Origin: Pictodentalium vernedei
Taxonomy: Eukaryota > Mollusca > Scaphopoda > Dentaliida > Dentaliidae
Direction of reading: 5' to 3'
Assembly (NCBI GenBank): GCA_031216915.1
Contig: CM062289.1
Coordinates: forward strand, 62,255,741 to 62,319,740
Length of the DNA: 64,000 nucleotides
A program made the translations under genes and the position numbers. This document shows positions 44,691 through 55,975 of this stretch, piece after piece. Each line of letters starts with the position of its first letter. Position 1 is the first letter of the stretch. Under the pieces are notes generated by a model that was not told where the DNA came from, searched no databases, and saw only the letters and a list, made by a program, of their open reading frames with translations.

Positions 44691-45094
44691 TAATTAAAGA
44701 TTTAATTATTGGTGTTTAAGGTCACATACTTACGCACAATGGCTAATCATGACCGTGACAGTTTTACGGGTGGAGGAAGCCGGAGTACCCGGAGAGAACC
44801 TCCGAGCAAAGACGAGCAGCTGCCAGCTCCCCAACATCGTAACTCCGCACTGCAGCACAGGCAGGGTTAGATTGGTTGAAGACACGCGCGCCATCGACGT
44901 GCAGTACGTCTTAGTACACGGCGTCATCGTGCCCCCATGTGGACAATCGGGGTTAAGTGCCTTGCCCAAGGACACAGCGCGGGAGTTCGAATCGATCGCT
45001 CGGACGGTCACCCATCCGAGGACTAACCGGGCTCGACGTTGCTGAACGTCGGTGATCTGACGAGAACCGGTTACCGCAACGCCACCGCGCCCCC
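44691..45094 (-). mobile_element. Full-length 5S-rRNA-headed SINE with 13-bp TSD
   Basis: On the minus strand it runs from the 5S-like head ('gcggtaaccggttctcgtca', 'cggttagtcctcggatgggt'), through 'gtgtccttgggcaaggcac', to the tail 'gaccttaaacacc' plus aataatt. Direct repeat aagagatgagtgt lies at 44678-44690 and 45095-45107. It is 404 bp, nearly identical in layout to 22972-23371 and 53015-53401, and inserted just outside the foldback nest. Confidence 0.9.
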
Positions 45095-47435
45095 AAGAGA
45101 TGAGTGTATCAGTAAGTGATAAACAGCAAGAGCAATTTTTTTTATTTGAGCTATGACACAACCAAAGGCAACTTTTTCGCCATTCATTTCTGCCGGTCCT
45201 AGGAAAGTTTCCTAACAAGCACTGTTCGGTGAAGTATTTGAAAACAAAAACCAAACGAAATTTTTGTTTTGTTTTCAACTACTGTGGTTCTCTATACTCT
45301 CCCCCCCCCCCCCCCCCCCCCACAAAAAAGAAAAAAATTCCGACATAACTGAAATACTTCTGACCCAGTTATATACTTTGTACATGACAAATTTGGTTCA
45401 CATCTGCCCATTGGATCTGAAAATAGAAATTTTGAATGTAGCCCAAAGTTGGGAGCCCAAATAAGCATTATTGCAAATGTCTTATAAAAAGAGGATTGTT
45501 AAGGCGTTAACCCCCACCCCATCAAGGGATATAGCTTTTTTTTTTGGGGGGGGGGGATCAGAAAAGTCAATTCCGCCGGCCTTAAAATGGCAGCAGCTTC
45601 ATTTGAACAAAGGACAAAAAGTTTACTCCAAAGATGGTCTGTGCCATAAATGAATGAATTTGGCCCAGTGGTTTTAAAGAATAAGAAAAATTTCAAACCA
45701 GTGAAACAGAATTTTACTGCCACCAGTAAATTTAAGTCTGTGTGAAAACGGTTAAAGCATCAAAAATAAACAAAGCAGAAAGGGAATTTATGGAAGCTTA
45801 TTTTTTTATTTTTATTTTTTTTTTTGGGGGGGGGGGGGTAAAATATCAAAGAAATCAGAAATGGGTTTTCGTTAACAGTAATACAAGAAATGAGATCTTT
45901 GGAACCCACATTGACAACTTGAGAGGGTTAAATTAAAGATATTCATACAGGAATCAGAGAATGTTTTCCAAGAAACCAGAAAAAACATATGTGCACAACA
46001 TTTAAAAGGTTTGATCAAGGCGTCAATAAAATCCTTGAAACCCACATTGAAATCTTGAGAGGGTTAAATTAAAGACATTCATACAGGACTCAGATAAATG
46101 TTTCCAAGAAACCAGTAAAAGACATATATGTGCACAGCATTGAAAGGGTTCAACATGAAATGAAATCTTTGGAAAACACACTGAAGTCTTGAGAGGATTA
46201 AATTAAAGACATTCATCAGGAATCAGATAAATGTTTCCAAGAAACCAGAAAAAAACATGTGTACTGCATTGAAAGGGTTCAACATGAAACAAAATCTTAG
46301 GAAGACACACCGAAGTCATGAGAGGGTTAAATCAAAGACATTCATACAGGAATCAGATAAATGTTTCTAAGAAACAAGAAAAACATATGTGCACAACATT
46401 GAAAGGGTTCAACATGAAATTAAATATTTGGAAAACACACTGAAGTCTTGGGAAGGTTAAATTGAAGATATTCATACAGGAATCAGATAACTTTTTTCCA
46501 AGAAACTAGAAAAAAACATATGTGCACAGCATTGAAAGAGTTCAACATAAAATAAAATATTTGGAAAACACCTTTAAGTCTTGAGAGGGTTAAATTAAAG
46601 ATATTCATACATGAATCAGATCAATTTTTCCTCTGCCACTTATGGAAGAGGGTTCAAAGGATTTCATTCTCTGTAGCTAAACAAAACAATAACATGTGAG
46701 TCTGACAGTTGGGTGTTGACATTTTATTCAAGAGATAAAATTGGAAACTAACAATTTGTATAGGGAAATCTTTCTGCAAAAATGCTGACTAAACATTTTG
46801 TCAATACCCTCTACCCGCCACCCTGATAGAATCAGGCGCAATTTTTTTCACCAATCCATTCTACTGGTCCTAATGATGCTTCATACCAAATAATAGTTCT
46901 TTATTTCGTGTGGTTTGGGAATTATGGGCTTTTGATTTTTTTCTGTTTTTAGCCCCTGGGGTTGCCACGGGGCTGTGAAAAAAGTCTGATATCAATCAAT
47001 TGCTGAGGACTCACTTATGCTACGTGCCAAATTTGGTTGAAATTCGCCCACCGGTTCTTGAGATAGAAATTTTGGGCAGAGCCCAGAATATATATGCCCA
47101 CACAGAGAGCCAAAGTATTGACCTATCAACTTCCCTTGAAAACACTTTAATCTTCAACGCCAAAGGATGTTCCATACCAATTATCAAGGCATTCCCTATA
47201 GTGGTTCATGAGAAGAAGATTTTTAAAGATTTTTAAGCTTTTGGGGCATTAACCAGAGCCCGAATATGGCAGCTGCTTCATTTGAACAAAATAGAAAAGG
47301 TATACTCCAAAGATGGTCTGTGCAATATATGTTTGAATTTGGCCTAGTGCTTGTGAAAAAGAAGTCAAGTTTGCAAACGTTAACGTTCGACGGCAATAGC
47401 TTCCACTGACTTGCAGTCAGGTGAGATAAAAAAGT
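45095..47435 (+). mobile_element. Helitron-like block with 3' terminus
   Basis: The block holds segments of the dispersed family also seen at 6440-6700: 'caaatttggttgaaattcgc', 'gagatagaaattttgggc'. They lie at 45385-45480 and 47030-47120, with a tandem array between them. It ends in hairpin ctgacttgcagtcag (47404-47418) and gtgagataaaaaa, a mutated version of the gagCTAA terminus. Poly-C and poly-G runs at 45300, 45545 and 45828 break it up. No gene. Confidence 0.5.
45890..46625. repeat. Tandem array, about 130-bp units
   Basis: Five to six units contain 'gagagggttaaattaaagac', 'attcatacaggaatcagata' and 'cattgaaagggttcaaca'. The last motif recurs at about 46138, 46266, 46397 and 46529, that is, 128 to 132 bp apart. 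Units differ by 5-10 percent by eye. It lies inside the Helitron-like block. Confidence 0.85.
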
Positions 47436-48090
47436 CCTCCTGCACACCAGAATGACTCGGAATGACGCGGAATGACACCGGAATGACATAAAAATAATAA
47501 GGAATGACTTTTGTTTCACAAATACTCGACCCCAAAATGTATTTTGTTGTTGATTAACTAACAAACGATATGCAGTGGAAATTGGAGGAACGGAATGGTC
47601 GTCACTAAAACCTGCTGGGTGAAACATCACTGACAGATCAAGAGTGGAAAACGAAAAGTGTGAAAGTTGTCGTGTGAAGAATACCCAAATGACAGTGATG
47701 TGTTCAAAAGAATAACAATAACAATATTGTGTTGGACGTTTTCGCCGAGTGACAACGTTTTCTATGGCCTGTTTTTTTTCGCCATTCAAGTCTTTTAATA
47801 CCCGAAGATCTCCATCTGTAGAAATGACCACTCTTAATTTCTATCCACTGGTATTGTTTGTTTAAAAAACTTTTTTGTGTGTGTTTTTGCCTTTCTTCTT
47901 TTGTTTTTGCACTCCAAGCCTGTGGGATACATCTACGGTGTATCAACTCGATCAGCCAGAACACTCTGTACTATTAATTCCACATCCCAAATTACAAATA
48001 CCACGGGGATATTTTGCTGACTTTCGCATTTTGGAAGACATATTCGCAGCAATCAAACTTCAAGAAGTGATAGAAATGAATGAACAGTTT
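47436..48090. other. Non-coding stretch with hAT-interior fragment
   Basis: 47455-47580 matches, inverted, the interior of the outer hAT element at 16010-16135 ('actcgaccccaaaatgtatt' against 'aatacattctggggtcgagt'). It is probably a fragment of the same hAT family with no ends left. The minus-strand frame 47223-47831 crosses this repeat and is not a gene. The plus-strand frame 47875-48129 contains IPRGYFADFRILEDIF and is of unknown meaning. Confidence 0.5.
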
Positions 48091-48094
48091 CAGC

Positions 48095-49770
48095 GCACCG
48101 AAGACGCACAGGGACGATGTGGGATTTAAATCCCTTGCGACCCGAATAACTTTATTTGCTTTATAACTTTAGTTTGCTTATGAATCCACGAGAGTCGGAA
48201 GCGAGACCCAATAATTTTATTTGGTTATAGGTAGAGAGAGAGAGATAGGAATCCGCTATTGTATATAGTGACTGTTGAGTGATTGTTGCTATGGATGGGG
48301 TGAGGGTGGGTTTCTTCGGGGCTCACTCTCCACGCGCAGAGTTGCGAGGCAGTCCCCACAGACTGGATCCTTTAAAAGTCTTCACTGACTCCACTCCTCC
48401 ATTTCACTATCAGAGAAAGATAGAACTGCGCTATTGTATATTGTGATTGTTGTGTGATTGTTGCTATGGGTGCGGTGAGGGGTGGGTTTCTTCGGAGCCC
48501 ACTCCTCACATGGATAGTTGCGAGGCAATCCTCACAGACTCAATCCAGAAGTTCTCAATGAGTGGTGAGGCAATCCTCACTAACTCCACGCAATTTAATT
48601 CTATTGAATAATTTTAATTTTCTGTGACTTATTTTGTTTTTCTGTTAAGGGTTCGGTATTCGTTCAGCTCTACCATTGATTCTCTACCCTGGAGTCTGTT
48701 GAGGGTTCTGTTATATAGGTATTTTAAACGAGTTTCAATCGCGCTTAGAACTGCAGAGTTGCGAGGCAGTCCTCGTGGGCTCAATTCTAAAGTTCTCAAT
48801 GAGTAGCGAGGCAATCCTCACTGACTCCACGCAATTTAATTCTATAGTATAATTTCTTTTTTTCTGAAAACTTATTTTGTATTTCTGTTAAGGGTTCGAT
48901 GTTCGTTCAGCTCAAGCATTAATTCAATATCTTGGAGTCTGATGAGAGTTTTGTTTTGTAGGTCTTTTAATCGCCTGAGAACTGCGATAGTTCCACACAG
49001 TTTTCCCTACTTTTTCTATGTCATTCACATGATGACAAATATTATAAAAAAGAAGCGGGCTTAGAACCGATCCCTGTGGTGTGCCCGCTTCGAGTATTAC
49101 TTCCTCTGACACCTCGCGTTTGGCCCTCACCTTGATTTTTCGGTCAGTTGGAAATGACATGATTCTCAGATTTTTAGTGGGTAATCCCATTTTCGCTAGT
49201 TTATATCTCATGCCATTGTTCCATACCCAGTCGAACGCTTTTTTTACATCCAAGAAAAGCGCTGTTCCGCTTTCGTTTTGACTGAATGCTGTTTTCATAT
49301 AATCGACCAGTCTGTATACCAATTCGATTCCCTCTTTCTGACTCCTATACGCTCGTTGCCATTTGTTGAAAAAGTTGATTGATTCGAGATAGCTGTGGAG
49401 TCTCACGGTGAGAATCCGCTCATATATTTTTCCAACACAGCTAAACATTTTCTGATTATACCCATGACCTCTCCTGCGCTTATTGGTTCGGTTAATTCAT
49501 GGTCGTCCCCATCTTCACGCCTTTTGTCGCAGTTCGGTTCATTGAAAATTGAGTTGTTATCTTGGACAAATGTATTTACTTTTACCTTGAAATCTTTGTC
49601 ATATCTGTTCCCTTCTTGTGGACGATGCGCTTCCTTTAGAAGTTCGGCAAAAGCTCTTTTGGCCATAGCAATGAAATGAAAGCTGCTGCGCGCCGAAGAC
49701 GCACAGGAACGATGTAGGATTGAAATCCCTTGCGACCCGAATAACTTTATTTGCTTTATAGCTTTATATA
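48095..49770 (-). mobile_element. LINE copy bracketed by a 90-bp direct repeat
   Basis: 'gaagacgcacagggacgatg' to 'ttatttgctttata' at 48096-48170 is repeated as 'gaagacgcacaggaacgatg' to 'ttatttgctttata' at 49696-49770. Between them lie the minus-strand reverse transcriptase remnant (48924-49786) and, at the low end, two or three tandem units (48530-48750, 48770-48985) with 'gttgcgaggcagtcctc' and 'gactccacgcaatttaattc'. The direct repeat may be a tandem LINE junction or part of the 3' region. Since the coding part is a non-LTR type, I do not read the repeats as LTRs. Confidence 0.5.
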
Positions 49771-49786
49771 TTACTGAACAATACAT
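48924..49786 (-). pseudogene. Non-LTR reverse transcriptase fragment (Jockey/CR1-like)
   Basis: From the 5' side (high coordinates) the frame gives AMAKRAFAELLKEA and DDHELTEPISAGEVMGII (49403-49786), then, after a frame change, VGKIYERILTVRLHSYLE, ALFLDVKKAFDWVWNNGM and EAGTPQGSVLSPLLF (48924-49448). These are classic non-LTR RT motifs, including the first catalytic aspartate (FLDVKKAFD) and the TPQGSVLSP loop. The second catalytic box (FADD type) is not found after NDIEK, where the frame breaks and tandem 3' repeats begin. It is therefore an incomplete, dead copy with no endonuclease domain visible. The clade is inferred from motif style only. Confidence 0.85.
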
Positions 49787-49789
49787 TGC

Positions 49790-52015
49790 ATGCTAATGAA
49801 ATAATGCGTCTGACACTTGCGAGACATTATACGTTATTCGTTTCCCGACGGTGCATGGTGCTAGCGGTGGTTCTCCGGAACCGGGTTCCGTCCTGGAATG
49901 AAAAACTTCAACGGTGCACGCCCCCCCCCCCCCCCCGCCCTCCCCCGCTAACTATTAGAATATACCCCCGTCGTACTAGTGTTAGGCTGCGATCTCTAAG
50001 CGAGCCAGTTCCCGAACTGTTGTTCTACTTTTTTCGTTTTTGTCAGTGTTAAAACAATATCCAGCCAACCCACCCGTTCTATCTGTCTACTGAAACTGTG
50101 TAATCTCTTACAGACTTGGGAGACGGTTCACATAAGCTTTCAGCTTTCTTCCGAATCCCCTACTACAACAATCTAGTTTGATACATTATGTGTTAATAAT
50201 TGTATTCACTGAAAATTATGTACAAAACATTCAGTCCGTTTACATTTGTTCGCATGTATACAGTTAACCTGGTTTTTTTCCAATAAATATTGTTTAAACT
50301 AACATTGATTTGTTCTAAATATCTCTCTTAGTGACATGCGGTTCCAGTGGTGACGTGGGAGGTTTTTGATCATATTGTATCTCAACCTGGAATCGGTTCT
50401 CCATTTCTGCATTCCGCTTATGCCTTCTATCTCTTTCTGCCAAGTCCCGAATCAACTTTCGTTTGCCCTGTTCCAGTTTTTTTTTGTGAGGAGGTCCTCT
50501 GCCAACAAGATGAGCTTGAAAACACTAAGTATCAACAACCTTCCGCATTCTGTACAGCCTTTGTCGCTCTTCTGTTGATATGTGTTCCCATTACAAACTG
50601 CAAATAAAAAATGTTACATGGAAATTACAATGGGTACATGATAAGTAATTCTTGTGACGGTTCGTTTAATAATTTGCACTGTAACTTTTTACATAATCAT
50701 CGCAATAAAACACTTGTAATATTATTATCTTTATGGTAAGTGTCAGTGATGTTACATATGTTGAATAACACCATTGACCTAACACCACTGACACCTTCAG
50801 ACTGAAATAATGATTGCTCCCTAACCTTTGAATGAATGATCTATATTGACCTTCATCTCACATGCTAATTTCTTATCAATAAATAAACTACTATATGCTT
50901 CTACTTTTCTGTATTTATGCCAGAGGTTATGCATAAAAACCACTGACAGACATTAAAGGTATTCTGTGGTTTGTGACAAAAAAATAATTGAAAAAATGTA
51001 ATTAGTCTAATTTACTTACATTTTTTCGGAGCAGAACTGAGCAGAAGACAAGTAACTGACATATGGTGGGAATTATCTTCTCCTGAGGGAGTATCCATTA
51101 TTTTCTGGCAACAAAAAGCACTGATAACACCACTGACGCTATTTGTAGTTACAATCTGAAATACATTATTTTTTCTGAAAATACTGCATAAATTCTCGAT
51201 CAACTGTAGAATTGATGCAATTACTTGATGAATAATAAATGTTTAGGTTTCCTCAATATTTACCTTATTAGGAATAGAGTCACATGTAACAAACAAAACT
51301 TCTTCCGTGACAGCACAAATTACTGTGCTGCGTTATGCACACAATCAAAATTTTCAAGTATGTATGGTCAGAACTTAGGTTTTTGCACAATAGTGAAGAA
51401 CATGGATAAGAAAAATTGTTAAGAATATAAAGAGACACTTTCAATTATTCCCTTTCTCCAATAAAACATCATGGTTACAACAAATTATACAGATTTCGGA
51501 GAATGCCTCATTTTATTAGTGTTTGTACAGCACTGATTGCACGTATCAATTAGGCCTATGCTTTTAGGAATCGATGTTGGTTAATTTCGAACCACCTCCC
51601 ATAAAAACAATGACAGATACATTTGTTGTAGTGGTCGCTTATTCAAAATTTTCAATTTATTTTATAAAGGCTTGTTTGATTTTCTCACAAGAAAGAGGAA
51701 CAATCTAACTTTTTCTGAATTTGTTGCAAGTGATTTTCGGGGATTGTAAGTTTATATGAATCAATAGATTGTTTTTAACTTGAAGCATACTTAATTGCAT
51801 TCCCTTGAGCTTCCAAAATTAATTTTCCAACATATTTTCGGACACTACTACGATGCATCATGCCGCAAGTATTTTATATATATAAGTCAAAATTGGGGAC
51901 GTTCAATTTAAATCCTATTTATTATGAAATCAGTATTTTACAAAGTATATCAAGTTATATAGTGAATCCAGCAGTACGGTAAGCTGCAAGCTTACAGTGA
52001 ATTGCCTCCTCTCAA
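49790..52015. other. Long A+T-rich stretch, no gene recognised
   Basis: I looked for frames, splice-flanked exons, tRNA-like sequence and terminal repeats and saw none that hold. A C-run lies at 49921-49936. Two overlapping plus-strand frames at 50347-50607 contain cysteine and hydrophobic stretches (CTAFVALLLICVPI) but no recognisable family. The minus-strand frame at 51012-51203 is similarly uninformative. Confidence 0.45.
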
Positions 52016-52469
52016 CACACTAAAAACTAAAGTGTTAAAACTGACACTTTCAAGGTGTTAAACCCATTCTCACTCTTAGGGTTTGATTTTAACACTCAAA
52101 GTGCAATGCTTTAAGCACTTAGACATTACAATCGTTAGACATCTGAAACTTGAATGGATGGCACTTCCCATGTGTCTAGCATTGGTGGTTCTTCCAGAAT
52201 CGTCCATAATTTGATTTGCGCTTGGTGGGTACATAATTAAAAGGACACAACGCAGATGACGCGGATCAAGCTTGAGAGTTCGAGCCTGATCCGCGTCACC
52301 TGCGTTGTTTCCTTTTAAGTGCCGCGACATTACACTTGTCAAGTGGTATTATTGTAACACCCGTCAAGTTCTGGGATATCTACACTTGAACAAAGTGCTA
52401 GTTCAGCACTTAGTAAGTGTTAAATACAGCACTTCAAGTGTAGTTTTTAACACTTCAGTTTTTAGCGTG
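52016..52469. mobile_element. CACTA-like MITE with hairpin centre (454 bp)
   Basis: The left terminus cacactaaaaactaaagtgt and, from the right, cacgctaaaaactgaagtgt are inverted. Subterminal 'aacact' and 'agtgtt' motifs recur near both ends. The centre is a hairpin gcagatgacgcggatcaag / cctgatccgcgtcacctgcg (52250-52306). Flanks share at most AA. CAC...GTG termini suggest a CACTA/EnSpm-type element, with low certainty on superfamily. Confidence 0.7.
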
Positions 52470-52706
52470 AATAGATACAAATCAAGATCAAAACTTTTTC
52501 TTGCACCCTTAGCCGTCTTGACCAATCGTATTTCATGAAAATTCGGAGTCGTTATCTATCAGCCACCCCCTCCCCCCTCCCCCTGGACGAATCAGCCAGT
52601 GTAAGGGGCCGACTTAACTTAACAGGGTGATTGTCCAAATCAACTTTGGATTGAGGGTCCGAATTAGCCAAATAATATGGGCTGTTATTTAAAATTTGGT
52701 TGTTAA

Positions 52707-52940
52707 CCCCAACGCAGACGATATCACAATTTATTATTTTAAATATAATTTTTTTTAATTTTTCAAAAAATTTCAACAAAACCATATCATGTGACCCTCA
52801 TTGGAACGAGCTCAATGCGCTCGTTCCAATGAGCGGTCACATGATAAGGTTTTGTTGAAATATTTTGAAAAATTTAATTTTTTCAACTGCTCAATTTGCA
52901 TATTACGCGGGCTTACGCGGGCGATTCGTTAGGTAAAGGG
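52707..52940. mobile_element. piggyBac-like MITE (TTAA), full version
   Basis: TTAA at 52703-52706 and 52941-52944. The ends cccaacgcagacgatatc and, from the right, ccctttacctaacgaatcg are related. The centre is a hairpin atcatgtgaccctcattgg / ccaatgagcggtcacatgat. The relatives are 13780-13903 and 55512-55740, with end fragments at 10325-10385 and 63890-63915. Confidence 0.8.
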
Positions 52941-53014
52941 TTAACTGGTTCATATCAGAATAAATTATAATTTTTGATGTAAGAAATCTTCGTCGTATTT
53001 ATTACTCAAGAGGA

Positions 53015-53401
53015 GGGGGCGCGGTGGCGTTGCAGTAACCAGTTCTCGTCAGATCACCGAAGTTAAGCAACGTCGAGCCCGGTTAGTCCTCGGAAGGGTG
53101 ACCGTCTAAGCGATCGATTCGGACTCCCGCGTTGTGTCCTTGGGCAAGGCACTTAACCCCGATTGTCCACATGGTTGCACGATGATGCCGTGTACTAAGG
53201 CGAACTGCACGTCGATGGTGCGCATGTCTTCAACCAATCTAACCCTGCCTGTGCTGCAGTGCGGAGTTACGATGTTGGGGAGCTGGCAGCTGCTCGTCGT
53301 TGCTCGGTGGTTCTCTCCGGGTACTCCGGCTTTCTCCACCCGTAAAACTGTCACGGTCACCATTGTGCATATTGACCTTAAACCACAATAAATAAATAAA
53401 A
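53015..53401 (+). mobile_element. Full-length 5S-rRNA-headed SINE
   Basis: Same plan as 22972-23371: 5S-like head ('aagttaagcaacgtcg', 'cggttagtcctcggaagggt'), 'gtgtccttgggcaaggcac', body with 'gtcgatggtgcgcatgtc', 'ctccgggtactccggc' and tail 'gaccttaaaccac' with aataaataaa. No target duplication is visible. It lies directly 5' of the Tc1 element and may have inserted into its left end. Confidence 0.85.
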
Positions 53402-54890
53402 TAACACATACCCTCGTCCACGTGAAGCACGCTATCCACGAATGTCACAAACAACACTATCATCTACATGCAATATCTGGGTATAAAACAAAAACATTTG
53501 TCACTTCTTTTATCAATATATGTTGACATGGCAAGGAGGAGACTGTCGTAGGCACTAAGATGGCAAATCGTTGGCATGCATGCAACAGGCATGTCATTCA
53601 AAACTATTGGAAGGCAATTTGGCTATAGTCACTATCCAGCAGACTTAACTGTCCCAAAACATCAACAAACCAACAATGTTAAGGATCGACCAAGACCTGG
53701 TCAACCCCGAAAGACCTTTCCTCGAGAAGATCGGAGTCTGACACGTCTCGTAAGGCGTGAACCTTTTCCTTCAAATGGGATTTTGGAACGCCTTTGGCTC
53801 CTCAACAGGCGTTTGTGCAACAGAACAGTCCGAAACCGTCTCAAAGCATTGGGTATGAGGACCAGAAGAGTCATCAAGCGTCCAGTGCTGTCCGATCAGC
53901 ATCAAAGATGACGTTTGGAGTGGTGTATCGCACGACAACATTGGAATTTCAGGACATGGGGGAGAGTCCATTGGTCAGACGAGAGTAGGTTCCTGCTTCA
54001 CGTCACAGATAGTCGCATGGGAGTGTGGAGGCACAGAAATACTACTTACGTGCTCAGGAACATCAAACCTACAGTTCCGTATGGTGGAGGATGAGTAATG
54101 ATCTGGGGATGCCTCTCTCATGATTGTAAATTGTAAACCTGATATGGTAATTGTACGTGGGAATCTCAATGGTCATCAGTACATCCGGGACATTCTCAAT
54201 CCGGTTGTCGTACCTCATTTTGACAACCACCCGTTGGCTACTCGCTCTGTATTCATGAACGACAATGCAAGGCCACATCGTTCCCTTGATGTGAGAGTTT
54301 TCCTTCAGAACAACGTTATTACAACACTACCTTTGCCTGCAATGAGCCCCGATCTGAATCCCTTAGAACACATCTGGGACTTTCTCGGGCGCCGTGTGCA
54401 AGCAAGGGATCCGACTGTACAGAATTTGGCCGATTTGGAAGCTGCATTGCATGAGGAGTGGCAGCAGTTGCCTCTGGGCCGTATCAGAAGGCTCACTAGT
54501 AGCATTAGGAGGAGGGCTCAGGCTGTCATCCGGGCACGTGGTGGCCCTCTCACTACTGACGTCAGACACTGCTGTTGTGTTCAGGAGACCACAAGTTACA
54601 TTTCTGTCAGTAATTATCGGCACTGTTTCATCATAGACCGTTCCAACACCATACTTGTCGAAAGAACATTTTTCAATCAAAAATATTAGTGAAGATATGT
54701 GTCATTGGCGCCATTAAAATACTACGTATTTTCATCATTGTGTTGTCTTTCATTTGTCAATATACCATTCTTTCCGCAAACAATCACTTTTGGCCATCTA
54801 AAAGATATCATGAGAGTAATGACAGTTTCTATTAACACCACTGCGAGAAAAAAAACTGGGGGTGCTTAATTAAGTTCCAGGTGTATATTA
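53402..54890 (+). mobile_element. Decayed Tc1-like DNA transposon
   Basis: The body contains a Tc1 transposase remnant (53528-54600). The right end reads 'ctgggggtgcttaattaag' (54862-54880), the type of terminus common in Tc1 elements. The matching left end is not visible, possibly lost at the SINE insertion (53015-53401). The right flank and exact boundary are uncertain. Confidence 0.6.
53528..54600 (+). pseudogene. Tc1-like DD34E transposase, decayed
   Basis: The start is probably the ATG at 53528 (MARRRLS), followed by an early in-frame stop at 53549 and then MHATGMSFKTIGRQFG, a helix-turn-helix DNA-binding region. RPRPGQPRK and RTVRNRLKALGMR mark the linker and second HTH. Catalytic residues are visible: D in VHWSDESRF (about 53975), D in FMNDNARPH (about 54260) and E in SPDLNPLEHIW. 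Exactly 34 residues separate the last two, giving a DD34E signature. Further lesions are TGA stops near 53909 and 54089 and a frame change near 54115. It is otherwise close to normal Tc1 length (about 340 residues). It is dead but not ancient. The product would cut and paste the element at TA sites in the nucleus. Confidence 0.92.
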
Positions 54891-54899
54891 TGCTTTACC

Positions 54900-55430
54900 G
54901 TCAAATCCTCAGCGTAGCCATATTTCGTGATTCGTGAAAGTTTCCTGATGATCCCTGCACCAATATTTCATGTCTCGCGCACCCTTGAATGGCCACCTCC
55001 CTCACCAAGCAAAATGTTGGTCATATAATAACCCGATTGTGACCAGCCAAGCAAATGCCGACACAGGGACGAATTTGTGAATAAATTCAATTTCAGTTTC
55101 CTTTCGAATCCAAAAGAAACTGGAAATGCAATATTTCTCCGAATACAGCATGCAAATGTCATTCAGAGGCTGTGCCAGGAGGGTTCTGGCGTTTAGGAGA
55201 AAAATACTAAATAAAAGAACCCCCACCTCAGAACCGCCCAGACGAAAGCGGCTATGAGAATGAATTTACTTTTTTCTTGTTTACAGTAAGGATTATTACA
55301 GGAAATAAAATTATTTCATCGCAAAACACTGCGCAAGTGTAATTTAGTAATTTAGAGGGAGGTTCGGGGGGGGGGGGGGGTCTGTGCAGTTCTGGGTGGT
55401 TCTGGCATTTAGGAGAACCCACGATGAACA
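54900..55430. other. Non-coding stretch with left arm of a large inverted repeat
   Basis: No gene. 55310-55425, with 'gcgcaagtgtaatttag', a G-run and 'gttctgggtggttctggcat', is inverted at 56740-56830 ('ccaaaccacccagaaccccc', 'attacacttgcacagtgc'). A similar 'ggagggttctggcgtttagg' lies at 55180-55200. The two arms enclose the MITEs at 55512 and 55976, pointing to a host element of about 1.6 kb whose ends I cannot fix. Confidence 0.5.
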
Positions 55431-55511
55431 CTACAGAATATAACAGAACGCAAGTCCAAATAAGCGCAAATAAAACAAGGAAAGGTAAAAAGCATGTATA
55501 TTTATATTTAA

Positions 55512-55740
55512 CCCTTTACCCAACGCAGACGATATCAAAATTTATTATTTTAAATATATTTTTTTTAAATTTTTCAAAAAATTTCAAGAAAACCATATCA
55601 TGTGACCCCTCGTTGGAACGAGCTCGTTCCAACGAGGGGGTCACATGATATGGTTTTGTTGACATTGTTTGAAAACTAATATTTTTTCAACTGCTGAATT
55701 TGCATATTACGCGGGCGGGTGCGGGCGATTCGTTGGGAAA
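55512..55740. mobile_element. piggyBac-like MITE, right end damaged
   Basis: TTAA at 55508-55511 precedes ccctttacccaacgcag. The centre is the same hairpin as in 52707-52940 (cctcgttggaacgagctcg / cgagctcgttccaacgagg). The right terminus stops at 'gggcgattcgttggg' without the final ccctttacc complement, so the right TTAA is lost. Confidence 0.75.
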
Positions 55741-55975
55741 ATTTTGTATACTGTGTTTCTAAAGTAGCTGTGCTCTGAGTTTAGTCACTTTCCATTCATT
55801 AACAACTTTTGTTGTGTATGTAGTTGCCGTCGGCTTCTTACTGTGTTAGTTTTAAAAAAAAATGATTGGAAGATTATGCTGTATAAATATAAAGCAGAAT
55901 ATAAAAGTGAAAAAACCTCTACAATGTCAGATACAGCTATATACAACATAACATGTAGGCCTATATAGTGATAGA

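Noticed and set aside
47223-47831. 202-codon minus-strand frame as a gene
   Set aside because: It crosses a fragment of the outer hAT interior and a Helitron-like end, and its peptide has no domain-like pattern.
48095-49770. LTR element, because direct repeats flank a reverse transcriptase
   Set aside because: The RT motifs are non-LTR type, the repeats are under 100 bp, and no primer-binding site, protease or integrase is seen.
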